A stretch of 59,767 nt of DNA, taken from NCBI GenBank assembly GCA_003024175.1, contig MDYQ01000175.1, positions 1 to 59,767 of the forward strand, given 5' to 3'. This document shows, one piece after another, positions 33,412 to 44,033 of this stretch (position 1 is the stretch's first letter; each line of letters opens with the position of its first letter). The position numbers and the translations under genes were made by a program. Source of the stretch: Planoprotostelium fungivorum. Its lineage: Eukaryota > Evosea > Variosea > Cavosteliida > Cavosteliaceae. The notes beneath the pieces are model-generated. The model was given only the letters and a program-made list of their open reading frames with translations, was not told the DNA's origin and did not search any database.

Positions 33412-34930
33412 TGAGTCAATCACATGATGATCCTCCGAAGACGGGCACTATCCCTCGTGAATTAAATGGAGACAATATCGCGAATATTCAGCCGGTGAAG
33501 AAGAAGGTACTGGCCAAGACGCACATATCCTGTCTCCATCCCAAATGTGCAGTTCGTCGAAGGGTTGGGTCTCACAGAGGACATGCGTCTGATATCTATG
33601 GTCACATCTACTTACTTACGGGGAATGGCACGATCCAGGCCTTCCGAGCGCTGTCCAAAGAAGATAGACAGAATTTCGTAGATCAATGGGAGAGTGAAGG
33701 GCTGTTGTCACTGAAAGAAGTTGCTTCAAAGGTGTTTCTTCTCTTTGACTCCATCTTCAAATCACCCACACCCGGAACAGAAAGACGGAGAACTATTGGA
33801 GGAATTTAGAACCACCGTTCAACCACCGTCTTCGGAGGAAATCACCACTCATCACTCTCATGTGACAGAGGTGGAAGATCCAACTTGACTTACGATCTGA
33901 TGATCCAAACAGGATTTATCGATCAGGAACATCATACGACATATCGAAACGATGGGGAGACACGAAATCGACCGCACTGATTTTCTCGAGCTCATCAGCG
34001 CTCTTCTGTCTGCCTCACGCGATGGAGAGTCCATCAGCCCAGCAGATTTCTCATGGAAGAAGGAATGTCTATATAATGGAGGAACCGCAGTCTGGGACCC
34101 AGGAGATGATCTGAAGATTCTCGTCACGAGCGACATCACCCAACGCCCAAAGTATAATGGAGTCATCAACGTCAGCGGGAAGTTTAAACACATCGATGAC
34201 CCACCACTACTGAAACAGAGCTACAGGCTGGGTCGTCCCAGCTCAGGTTAGAGATTCTCTCTCCTCGAGTCACCACTGATGGAGGTGCGCAGGAGTCCTG
34301 AGGTGCAACAGATACACACTCGAAGACGACAAGTTGTGCTCCGTCTGGGCCTTCTACGATCAGACTCGAGCTTCACCTCTCAAACGAAGAAGAGTCTCAC
34401 CGATGTCTCTACTCTCGATGGAAGAAGACTCATTCAACTCATCATGTTGGCTTGATCCATCACCAATCGATTTCCTCATGCCCTCATTTAGAGAAACAAT
34501 CTCTCCACATCTTGAATCAGATGATCTACAGAGCATCCTCTCTTTAATAACAGGGCCCGATTCACCCATGCACTCACTCAGCGATACATATTCCTCCAAT
34601 ATTGAATCAGACATCTTACAAGCTCGGAGCACAGCAATTCTCTCTCCAACCATCATCAACTCGATTGACAAGGACGACCTCGTAGAGGATGGAGTTTTAT
34701 CTTACAAGGGCTCGAGTCATACGAAATGCACGGCAGAGAAGGAGGGAGACACGTATCGATGCAAAGTCACCGTCTTGGGAGGCAAGTTGTCCGATTCAAC
34801 TTGTGTTTGGGTGGAAGAAGGGAGTAGAAGAGAAGAGTTGGTCACCAATCGTATCGTCCACGATGACTGTTGTACCTTCTATAGGAGATTGGAAGGTAGA
34901 GTGAAGGTGATGGATGGGTGTAGACATTGA
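33412..34930 (+). CDS. Uncharacterised nuclear-type protein with CxxHPxC module (new family, member 1)
   Basis: Not a known family to me. The start may be 33412 (MSQSHDDPPKTG) or 33342 in frame. The N-terminal module reads CLHPKCAVRRRVG, then IYGHIYLLTGNG, then AFRALSKEDRQNF and WESEGLLSLKEVASK. A diverged copy is encoded at 38692-39141. Introns of 49 nt (33732-33780), 42 nt (33871-33912) and about 44 nt (34249-34292) link it to a beta-rich domain (KKECLYNGGTAVWDPGDD, VTSDITQRPKYNGVINVSG, then CSVWAFYDQ). A basic cluster PLKRRRV follows, and then a Ser-rich acidic region and a final Cys-containing segment. The spaced Cys/His suggests metal binding and the basic cluster suggests nuclear entry; a transcription-regulator role is only a guess. 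Confidence 0.65.
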
Positions 34931-35590
34931 AGGTTGATGATGAGACAGGTGACGGTGATGGATGGTGTGAATCGTATCTGGAGGGGAGTATTGAAGGGGG
35001 AAGAATCACACAAGAGAAAGGAAATGGGATGATCTCAAGATGACCTCATTGGTCCGCGTGGAGGATGTAGACAAAGTCATCGGCAGAGTGCACGACTCTT
35101 ATTTGCAAATGTTTCATAAAGTGCGCTCGAAGATAAAGAGGACCAGACATAGACCGTTTCATCTTTTTTCATCGTCACTACAGTGACGGCGTAGGCCAGA
35201 TGATTCCATCGCGATACCGTAACGAAACAGAACTACCCCGAAACTCACTCTGATGGATTCAGAAGGATGCCACTGACACAATCACCGATCATCTGATCGT
35301 CGTAAGTGTGCATCTCTTGGAGTTCAAATCGCACTCGTCACCGTCTCACTCGCGGAGAACATCCTCCCCTCTCATGCTGCTCTCTAACCGGAAGAACGGA
35401 TCAATTGGTCTGTAGACGGAAGAAGATTCAATTTCACACGAGTTCCACGATATGTAGGGGAATTCACCACCCACCGTGCTGACAGGGACAACGTAAAACA
35501 CCATGAAAACTGGCTGAAACAAAACCACAGCCACGGTAGAGCTCTACTCAGAATCAAATACGCACGAACACCAACACCGCCACACATAGA
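34931..35590. other. Intergenic stretch with unassigned short frames
   Basis: A 48-codon rightward frame from 35041 (MTSLVRVEDVDKVIGRVHD) and a leftward 62-codon frame ending at 35346 (with FMVFYVVPVSTVGGEF) both look protein-like. Neither can be extended into a clean exon chain. One may be a small real gene; I cannot tell which. Confidence 0.35.
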
Positions 35591-38362
35591 ATGTCTCAGG
35601 TGAGGGGGACGATGGGTTCGGACGACAAAGATTGACGCGGATGATAGTCAAACGAACAACCAAAGACACCATTACTCGTACTGCCCGCAGTCACGGCCAT
35701 CAATCTGGGTGCGAAGGCTCTAAGCGCCGTCACTGGATCGAGTGCCGAAGAGATCAAAGAGAGAGCAGGTTCCCTCTTGAGAGGAGAAGAGACGTCGTCC
35801 GGACTCAAGGTGAGTCACACGAGCATGCATTGTGATCCTCTTCTTACGTAAGAGATAGAATCAGATCGACACGGCTACCAAGTTGATTCGTCACCTCCAG
35901 AGTGAGATCATCGAGAGAGGAGGAGAGTCTCTCGGTATGGCCGCAGGTACATCCTCCATCCTCCTCCATACCTTCCATTGACTCGTTCATCAGAGATCCT
36001 CGAAGACGATGTGATGCATGCCACACGCCCATCCCTCGATGCCGAGTACGTTTTAGAGAGACAACTCGCCACCCTCTTGAACCAGAGGATCGCCGGTGTG
36101 TATCTCCCTCCCTCCTCTAAGAGGATGCATTACGTTGCTGATCGTCTCGATCAGATACCGAACTGGCCGAGCAATACAAATTGACCGCCCAGACCCAAGC
36201 ACAACACTTCAACAAGGTCATCGTAGAGTTGAACGAGAACCTCATGAAAGAACACCAAGTCAAGGAAGAACAAGACATCGACGCCGAGAGAATGAGACTC
36301 CTCGTGAGTACCCATCCTCTATATCTCATCTTCCATCGTCGATCATCATATGATCTTCCATCTTCCATCATCATCTGATGTAGAATGCAGGCCGCCGAGA
36401 CAAGAGAGAGATTAGACAAACTGAAGGTTGAATTAGACCACGCAGAAGAGAAGAGAATGATCGTCCTGAGAGAAGAGCGCGTACAATTCGAAGAGAAGAA
36501 CAGAAGGATCCAGAGCGAATTCGAGGCCGCCACCGAATTCTGCAGGGACCTCAGGAGAAAACTGCAGGCCGAGCAGGAGAACATCAAGAGGCTCGTCGAG
36601 TTGGGAGATGCTTCCGCCCACGAGGTCGAAGCTCTACAGATCGTGAGTCCACCACCGACACGATCATCATCATCATCACGATGGAGATGCTGACGACATC
36701 CATACAGACCAACACCGCCAACACCACGAAGCTGCAGGACCTGTCCACCGAGTTGCAGAAGACCAGACACGACATCGCCAGACTCAACCAGCTTCGACAG
36801 AAGGAATCTGAAGAGTCGAAGCAGGAGATCACCAAGCTGAGAGAGCAAGTCCTCATCGTGGAAGACAAGATCACCATCATTGAAGAGAGAGGAGCAAAGA
36901 TCAAGGCCGTACAGCTCGAGAAGGTGAGACGGAGGGCGTGCGGTTCTGACGCGTTGTAGATCAACAAGGAGAGGGAAGAAGTACTGAGAGAGTACGAAGA
37001 GAAGATGAGACACTTGAAGGAAGAGAACGAAGCCGAAGTGGCAAAGAACTTGTCCGAGTACGAGATTCAAGTGAGTTATCACTCATGACGATGACCTCCT
37101 CATCACCTTCATGACTATCCACTTACCTCCCGACAGGTCACCCAGATCGACGAATTGAAGCAGAAAGACACGGCCGACGTAGAGAAAGAACAGAAGAAGG
37201 CTGCCGGTGACTTGAAGAAGCTCGAAAACACTCTCGCCCACGAGCTTCAGAGAATCCAAGCCAAAATCCTCCAAGTCCAAAACGAGACGAGCAGCTCTGC
37301 CCGTCTGGCCATGATCATCAGAGACCAGATCGCCAGCGAGAAGTCCACTCGAATGGGATTAGAAGGAAGGTTGGCTGGCGTCCGCTCGGAGCTGTCCGTC
37401 TTGGAAGAGAAGAAGGCAGGACTGCAGCAGCAGCTGAAGCAATTCGAAAGGGATCTCAGCAAGGAGAAGGGTGAAGTTGAAATTGGGATTTCGAACGCTG
37501 AAGGAGAGACAGACTACTCTGCCAAACAGTTGGAAGCGGCGAGACAGTCCATGAAGTCCTCTTACTCGAACCAGAGGAGAGTTCTCACCACCACATACGA
37601 GAACGAGATCAAGAAGATCGAAGAGGAGCTCAAGATTCAGACTCGCCTGGCCAACGAGGCCAGAAAGAGATACGAAGACACTTCGAGAAATCTGGAGGAC
37701 AGACAGAGAAGTTTGGAGGGAGAGATGAAGGAGGTACAGCAGCGTAAGAAGGCCGCCGACGAGAAGTTGAGAAAGGCCGAAGCCGCCCTGACCGAAGTCC
37801 AAGACAATCTCGCTCAACTCAACAAGCAGGTGAGACACCCCCTCCATCATCATCATCCGACACCGACAACATGAACTGACGACCTCTATAGGAAGCCACC
37901 CAGAGCTCCCTCTTAGACGAACAGAGATCCAAGAACCGCACCCTCTCCTCCCAACTCGCCGTCCAACAAGAGAGAACATCCATCGCCAGCAACAAGGACA
38001 GAGACACCGTCCGCGGCTTAGAAGTCGAGAAGAACAGCCAGTACGTCTTCATAGACGAGATCAGGAGAGGCATCACTGAAGAAGAAGAGAAGACAAAGAA
38101 GATGCAAGAGGAGAAGAGAAGAGGAGAAGAGCTGGCTACAGCTCAATTGGAAGAGTTGAAGAAGGAGATCGAAGAGGTGAAGAGACGAGCGAGGGAGGAC
38201 AGAGAGAAGGGCATCGAATTAGAGAAGCAAGTGCAGAGGGAGATGAAGGAGAACAGACTGTTGAAGGAGGACATCGTGGAGGCACAGGAGACGAGGGAGA
38301 AGAGCTTCTCGGAGAAGAAGGAAGTGCACAACGTGGAGGTCTCTGTCGTGCAGAGAAATTAA
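35591..38362 (+). CDS. Long coiled-coil protein
   Basis: Exon 1 (MSQ) joins through a 48-nt intron to SNEQPKDTPLLVLPAVTAIN, giving a short head domain (GAKALSAVTGSSAEEIKER). From about residue 80 to the end (about 770 residues) it is almost continuous heptad-rich coiled coil, for example EERVQFEEKNRRIQSEFEA, QKKAAGDLKKLENTLAHEL and EELKKEIEEVKRRARED. At least eight short introns interrupt it. There is no motor, membrane span or known end domain, so it could be a cytoskeletal or centrosomal filament or a tether. The rod and head resemble intermediate-filament layout only in a general way. The end at 38362 has TAA inside AATTAAAG. Confidence 0.85.
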
Positions 38363-38691
38363 AGTCGTTATGATATTACTACGTGACGTTCGTGAAACAT
38401 TCACGGAAAGATGGTGCGATAAAGGATGGGCTGAAACAGACATTGTGACGCGCACAGAGCTGGGGACGCAGAAGCTTTGCATCTTAAATCATAGCGAGAA
38501 TGAGCAATATGGAGTGGATGTGTGACATTGTTTATAAAGTTCATATTGGGCTATCACCATTGAAGAATAAAGCAGACTGTGGCTGGTGAGACAGAATAGC
38601 CAAAGTTCACATTACCTCAACAGATCAACTTCAGAGAGCCGTCCAACTGTCTCGTTGATAGAGGCATTGAGAAGAGAGACATTAATGCCTC
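38363..38691. other. Intergenic stretch between convergent genes
   Basis: Nothing beyond 3' untranslated sequence is apparent; it contains one AATAAAG near 38567. Confidence 0.5.
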
Positions 38692-39141
38692 TTCGTTCCC
38701 AAGTCCCCCATCAATCTGACGAGATTCTGAAACTGAGAATCGATGTAAGATCGGTAATCCTCCGGAGTGTCGCCTCTATTCAAGATAAATCAGATCATGT
38801 CTTAACGATTCGTGCAATAAAACGTCTCACCCAAACGTCTCCTGAATATACTCCAGTGCAGTGCTGGGTGATTCAGGGCTGATCTCAAAACTATTGAGTG
38901 GAGATGTTGACTGGATTACCTCTGCGCTCTTGATTAGGAGATGTCCCTTCTCCTCCCATCTCCGTTTCAGCTTCTCCTTGTCCTCTTGTGCCAGAGCTTG
39001 CCATGCAGATTTTCCCGTTACGGCCTCACACAGATGAAGCAGATGCCTGAATATGGTAGTAGAGGGTGCGATGTGAGGTAGACCTGTTTTCTCCCGAACA
39101 GAGCAATTTGGGTGACGGCACTGTCTTTTACTATTGGTCAT
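38692..39141 (-). CDS. Uncharacterised CxxHPxC protein (new family, member 2)
   Basis: The ATG at 39141 opens MTNSKRQCRHPNCSVREKTG, then IFRHLLHLCEAVTGKSAW, then ALAQEDKEKLKRRWEEKGH and LLIKSAEVIQS. Position by position this matches the N-terminal module of the gene at 33412. Shared features are C.HP.C.VR, the HL.L/HI.L helix, G, AL..ED and the WE..G.L..K ending. A 51-nt intron (about 38790-38840) removes an early stop and adds GDTPEDYRSYIDSQFQNLV to a stop at 38692. At about 130 residues it is the module plus a short tail, without the beta-rich domain of its relative. Confidence 0.6.
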
Positions 39142-39253
39142 GAGCTTGTGGGAGTTCCTTTGATTGTGTCAGGAAGTCTTCTTTCTTTCTCATGTAGACA
39201 CACTGAGGAGGATGGCTCGATTGAAATCTCCCACAAAAAGCCACCACCGCGTG

Positions 39254-39356
39254 GAGCCATCCTTAAAATGATACGTTGCCAGGGCAGCTCCCGAGCCATC
39301 CTCCTTCGGAGCCACCCTTAATAAAATGCGTTGGCAGGGCGGCCCCCGAGCCATCC
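39254..39356. repeat. Direct repeat of ~50 bp upstream of the gene at 39410
   Basis: Two adjacent copies (39254-39308 and 39309-39356) share gagcca-ccctta, aaaatg, cgttg-cagggc and cccgagccatcc, with a few differences. They lie just before the start codon at 39410 and may be promoter elements or a small tandem duplication. Confidence 0.75.
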
Positions 39357-39409
39357 CACGTTTTCTCCTTTGTGAAGTTCATTTTCCAGACAACAAGACA
39401 CCGACCACC

Positions 39410-39830
39410 ATGAACCCCGTACAGGAGCAACAATTCATCGCCAACATCATGCAGGCGAAGAACGGCCTCAGAGGTCTCGATAGAGTGAAAAGAGGAGCAC
39501 TCAAGGCCAACTCCAAACGTGAAGCCGTCGGCATTCTTCTGACATTTGTGGAGGAGGCTCGAAGGCTTCCCATGGATGACTTTCATCGGCAACTCGTAGT
39601 GCAGGTGATCATCTTCTTTCCGCGTGTGTCGCTGATGAGATCTGCAGATCGAGGACAATGCCAATCGCATGGCGAGGTGCACTAATAGTGATAGTCTGAC
39701 GAGGGGCTATGCAAGGATCCAAGAGTTATTGGAAGACACCGATTTCAAGTTGGGTGCCTTGTGGGGCATGTACCTCAGTCAGATCAACCGTGCCGACTTG
39801 AATATACAATTCAGAGGACTGGCTTTGTGA
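39410..39830 (+). CDS. Hypothetical protein, ~123 residues
   Basis: Two exons join at a 43-nt intron (39604-39646). The protein starts MNPVQEQQFIANIMQAKNG and ends LNIQFRGLAL. It is mostly helical with no membrane span or signal peptide. The frame, splice signals and a clean stop support a real gene, but I do not recognise the family. Confidence 0.55.
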
Positions 39831-39937
39831 TAGAGGTCACATCTTGGGCCCGACACGCGTGGAATGATTAGTAGATAAACAAAGTATAGAAAAATGTCGG
39901 TGTTGGTATGTGATTTTAATGTTGGCATTCGACAGGT

Positions 39938-41693
39938 TTAAAGTTTGGCGCGGGTGATTTCGTTCCACAGAGAGAAGGTGTGACCCTTGTCAGGCTCCAC
40001 TATTCCCTTGGCAATTTCCATGTATCTATCATCCTCTATCAATCAAATGGTCATAGAGGTAGCATACCTGGGCACGATGTTGTCGTAGAAGGTGTCTTGC
40101 ATGTGTAACCAGGGAACGCTGTCGTTCATGAGCTCTGACCACGCCTTCTGTTGCATCTGCGTTCGTTTGTCATCATCGACTCGCGTCTCATATGATCACT
40201 ATAGCATGATGATCGTGATGACTCACCTTGTGGATCTCCGCTGCACTCAACATCTCAGTTCTCTTAGCCATCCACATCGGGGTGAAGAATGTCTCCATCT
40301 TGTCCTGCTGTGACATGGCAGAACTGATCATCATCATCAGTCACGCTCACACATCGGCCCTTTCATCATCTTCATCGTACTCACTCTTTCGCGTTCTGCT
40401 CGATCTTCAGTCGAAGTAGAAGGATAGAGAGGTTCTCTCACCTCGATGTTGGTCATGCCGAGGACGATGGAGCTCAGGAGAGGATTGCCAGCGGAGTTGA
40501 AGTGTTGAAAAATCTTCTCGTTGAGAGAAGGATTACCTGCCACATCAACGTAGACCCACTTTCCTTCCGTCTTGACCTGTCTCACATTTAGACATGATCA
40601 ACATCGTGATGATCTTTGTGATCACCTTGTTCAACTCTTCGTAAGTAAAGACTTGATCGTACAGTCCCAGCTTCTTGGTGAACTCTACGTTGCGAGCGGA
40701 CGTCAGACCGATGACCTGATCGATCGTCAGATCACCATCATCTCATTTCCGATCATGGTGACGTGATCACCTGGCGTCTGTTATTCGTGGCCTCATTTCT
40801 CTTCTTTGCGACGTAAGCGAAGCAGTAGGCTGTCTTTGACGATGCCGACGTCACCAAGATGTTGTCTGCCCCCTTGTACTCTTTTCTCTCTCAGTCTCAC
40901 ACACATGGTGTGATGAGCAGTGTGACACTCACTCTCATAGTTGAGCCAGTCTTCCATCCAGAAGCTCGTCCAGAACAGAGGACGGTACAGAGCTGTCTCT
41001 GGCTCTTTGTCTTGACGGTACATGGGGTCAGCTGAGCAACGAGTGATCGTGTTGTATGGCACAAACTCTGAAACGAGTTCAGACGTTGTTGACATACGAT
41101 GATGGTGGAGAGAAGATCGTGGGAGAACATACCAGAAGGAAGATGAGGGCGAGGGACAAAGAGGCCGGTCCTGCTGACGCGACCGATGGGCACCATCATG
41201 TATCTGGACATGCTGAAGTATCCGTATACCTTCTCTCCCACTCTGTCTCTCGTCAGTCATCGACGAACATCGTCTTCTCACTTGACGCTGGGATGGCTGG
41301 AGGCCTCGACGGTGCCGAATCCCCACACAGGAAGAACCCTAAATCAATGAGATCTTTAGAATGCACATGTTCTTCACTCACGCGTGGGTCTTTGGAGACG
41401 TCTCTTTTGTTTGAGGTGCTGGGTGGAACTCGAAGTACCTAAAGAACATGTTAATTTAGGTACTTCGAGTTCCACCCAGCACTCGATTACTGTCTCCGAA
41501 TGACTCACAAGAAACCGGGCATCTCACCCAGCTGTCCATAGGTGATGTTGTTTGTGCTGAAGGCAAAAGAAGACACGCGGATCACGACGTGATCTTTGGG
41601 TGGGACGGCAGGCAGACTCGATTGGACAACGACTGGCTTCTGTAGGCCGCCGGTACCTCTTTCGACGCAGAGAGTGATGTTATCGAAGCTCAT
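39938..41693 (-). CDS. DUF2855-family protein, copy A
   Basis: The exons give the DUF2855 layout: SSFAFSTNNITYGQLGE, GFL and YFEFHPAP, VWGFGTVEASSHP, VYGYFSMSRYMMV, EFVPYNTITRC, YRPLFWTSFWMEDWL, VTSASSKTAYCFAYVAKK, VIGLTSARNVEFTKKLG, WVYVDVAGNPSLNEKIF and an end WNEITRAKL. The family is bacterial and fungal with no assigned reaction; the fold looks like a medium-chain dehydrogenase-type Rossmann protein (SSASSKTA and GLTS elements). About ten short introns. It is one of a tandem pair with 41893-43584; the central exons and introns of the two are nearly identical while the ends differ. One intron contains a perfect hairpin. Confidence 0.75.
41416..41482. repeat. Perfect 28-bp inverted repeat across an intron/exon boundary
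   Basis: Arms at 41416-41443 and 41455-41482 are exact reverse complements with an 11-base spacer. The left arm is the start of a coding exon of DUF2855 copy A; the right arm lies in the preceding intron (transcript order: right arm first). The 3' splice site lies at the stem. Copy B has no counterpart. Confidence 0.97.
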
Positions 41694-41758
41694 CTCTTGT
41701 TCCGATGCGTTGGATCTGATGTTGTAAAATCAACTCGCGGTATCGAAAAGTGACAGGC

Positions 41759-41801
41759 AATTTAGCCGCGGACAGACATGATTTACCCGCGTTCATCCGC
41801 G
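41759..41801 (-). promoter_or_regulatory. 43-nt block shared upstream of both DUF2855 genes (copy A)
   Basis: Identical to 43676-43718. It contains ccgcgg and repeated CCGCG-type words and lies about 65-110 bases upstream of the start codon at 41693. It also encodes a potential upstream ATG frame (MNAGKSCLSAAKL) that in copy A is out of frame with the main start and ends just after it. Confidence 0.7.
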
Positions 41802-41892
41802 GAGAATTCATTCAGCCGTCACAAGCTGTACAACAGCACAAGCAAGCATTCAGCTCACTATTCCGTTTTATTCAATTTTGAAGATAACGACT

Positions 41893-43584
41893 TCAAAGTT
41901 TGGACTCTTCGGTCCACATAGAGAAGGTGTGACCCTTGTCAGGCTCCACTATTCCCTTGGCGATGTCTGAATATCTGTTTCCGTTCAGTCCTGACGAGAG
42001 CTGAACAGAGATGAGCAGTTTACCTGGGCACGATGTCGTTGTAGAAGGTGTCTTGCATCTGCAACCAGGACACGCTGTCGTTCATGAGCTCTGACCATGC
42101 CTTCTTCTGCATCTGTGATTCATGTCAGAGGTCATGACATTTTCGACGATCATCGCGATCATGTCACCTCTGCAATCTCTTCCAAAGTTGTGAATTCTTT
42201 TCTCTTCGCCAACCACATGGGAGTGAAAAAAGTCTCCATCTTATCTCTCTGTGTCATGGCAGAGCTATCGTCGTCATCAGTGATCAAATCACATCACATC
42301 ATCAACGTCATCATCACACTCACTCTTTGGGGCTCTGTCGTCTCGTCAGTCATGCTCATCAGATCAGATGATGATGCTCTCACCTCGATGTTGGTCATAC
42401 CGAGAATGATGGCGGCAGCGAGAGGGCTGCCAGCGGAGTTGAAGTGTTCGAAGATCTTCTCGTTGAGTTCCTTGTTTCCTGATACATCGACGTAGACCCA
42501 CTTTCCTTCGGTCTTGACCTGTCTCACATTTAGACATCATGTTCATCACGATCATCAACACGATCACCTTGTTCAACTCTTCGTAAGTAAAGACTTGATC
42601 GTACAGTCCCAGCTTCTTGGTGAACTCTACGTTGCGAGCGGACGTCAGACCGATGACCTGATCGTCATGAGTGATCGTGTTCATCTCCGATCATGACGTG
42701 ATCACCTGACGCTTGTTCTCGCTGGTCTCGTTTCTCTTCTTTGCGACGTAAGCGAAGCAGTAGGCTGTCTTTGACGATGCCGACGTCACCAAGATGTTGT
42801 CTGCCCCCTTGTACTCTTTTCTCTCTCAGTCTCACACACATGGTGTGATGAGCAGTGTGACACTCACTCTCATAGTTGAGCCAGTCTTCCATCCAGAAGC
42901 TCGTCCAGAACAGAGGACGGTACAGAGCTGTCTCTGGCTCTTTGTCTTGACGGTACATGGGGTCAGCTGAGCAACGAGTGATCGTGTTGTATGGCACAAA
43001 CTCTGAAACGAGTTCAGATGTCGTGATCGTGATGGAGATCATCACGGGAAGGAAGATGAGGGCGAGGGACAAAGTAAGCATTGGGTGTGATCCGATCGAT
43101 GGGCACCATCATGTATCTGGACATGCTGAAGTATCCGTATACTTTCTCTCCCACTCTGTCTCTCTTCAGTCATCGACGATTCATCGTCTTCTCACTTGAC
43201 TTCGGGGTGGCTGGAGGCCTCGACGGTGCCGAATCCCCACACGGGCAGGACTCTACATCATCATGAGTCGACATCGTTGCATCTTCTATATCTATCTTCA
43301 CCCGTGTGTCTTCGGTGAGGTCTCGCTGGTTTCGGGCGCCGGGTGGAATTCAAAGTATCTATGGGACGAATGAGATGATGTCTTCTCTGATTGACTCACA
43401 AGAAACCGGGTGTTTCACCCAGCTGTCCATACGTGATGTTGTTCGTGCTGAAGGCAAAAGAAGACACGCGGATCACGACGTGATCTTTGGGTGGGACGGC
43501 AGGCAGTGTCGATTGGACAACGACTGGCTTCTGTAGGCCGCCTGTACCTCTTTCGACGCAGAGAGAGAGGTTATCGAAGCTCAT
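41893..43584 (-). CDS. DUF2855-family protein, copy B
   Basis: Same exon order as copy A. It starts MSFDNLSLCVERGTGGLQKP, followed by SSFAFSTNNITYGQLGE, VWGFGTVEASSHP, YRPLFWTSFWMEDWL, VTSASSKTAYCFAYVAKK, VIGLTSARNVEFTKKLG and WVYVDVSGNKELNEKIF, and ends with KVWT-type sequence and EESKL at 41893. The frame is open upstream, so translation from MNAGKSCLSAAKL at 43713 would add 43 residues; in copy A the same ATG is out of frame, so the start at 43584 is preferred. Function is unknown. The stretch 42505-43020, introns included, is almost the same as 40565-41070 of copy A. Confidence 0.75.
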
Positions 43585-43637
43585 CTTGATCCGATGGATG
43601 TCGATGTGAGAATGAAGAACTTCTCCTTTATCTGTGA

Positions 43638-43728
43638 GCAGTATACACGCGGTATTGACAAGTGAGTCGGCAGCTAATTTAGCCGCGGACAGACATGATT
43701 TACCCGCGTTCATCCGCGTGTATACTGC
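43638..43728 (-). promoter_or_regulatory. Upstream element of DUF2855 copy B with 15-bp inverted repeat and the shared 43-nt block
   Basis: A perfect 15-bp inverted repeat (gcagtatacacgcgg at 43638-43652 and its complement at 43714-43728) brackets the 43-nt block shared with copy A (43676-43718). The arms end in CGCGG words like those inside the block, so the whole may be a factor-binding cluster or an RNA stem in the 5' untranslated region. Confidence 0.65.
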
Positions 43729-43991
43729 GTGCCTAGGCCTGCTAGTTTGATGTGCTTCCGTTGTTGAGGTGGAATATTCTGCAGGGAAGTCTGATTCTCA
43801 TCGCTTGATGAAGGAGAATCCTCGGTCTCTTTGATGCAAATAGGACATAGCTGATCGTTGTGCGGAGAGCGACGTCTGATGATCATCCACAGAGAGGACG
43901 TGTGTTGAACGATTTGTAAGAGACAGTCGAATGATCGGTCGTCAATTCGCGGACCAGCTGCACGTCTAATGTCAACTTTGTCTTGAAACAT
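43710..43991 (-). CDS. Hypothetical 93-residue protein with CPIC motif
   Basis: Single open frame MFQDKVDIRRAAGPRIDDRS with HNDQLCPICIKETED and a Gln-rich end. The lone CxxC is not enough for a zinc finger. It overlaps the upstream element of DUF2855 copy B at its 3' end, so it may be an untranslated or chance frame. Confidence 0.3.
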   Translation of the reverse strand: MFQDKVDIRRAAGPRIDDRSFDCLLQIVQHTSSLWMIIRRRSPHNDQLCPICIKETEDSPSSSDENQTSLQNIPPQQRKHIKLAGLGTQYTRG

Positions 43992-44033
43992 CCCATTTAT
44001 TTAACCATTACTCTTCAGAAGTTAAGACTGACG

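Noticed and set aside
35173-35188. Palindrome cgtcactacagtgacg
   Set aside because: Seven-base arms are expected by chance in 60 kb and no second copy or gene context supports a site.
36117-37082. Long leftward frame of 321 codons with many Leu and Ser
   Set aside because: It mirrors the coiled-coil exons on the plus strand. Lys/Glu-rich coding sequence read backwards gives Leu/Phe/Ser-rich open frames.
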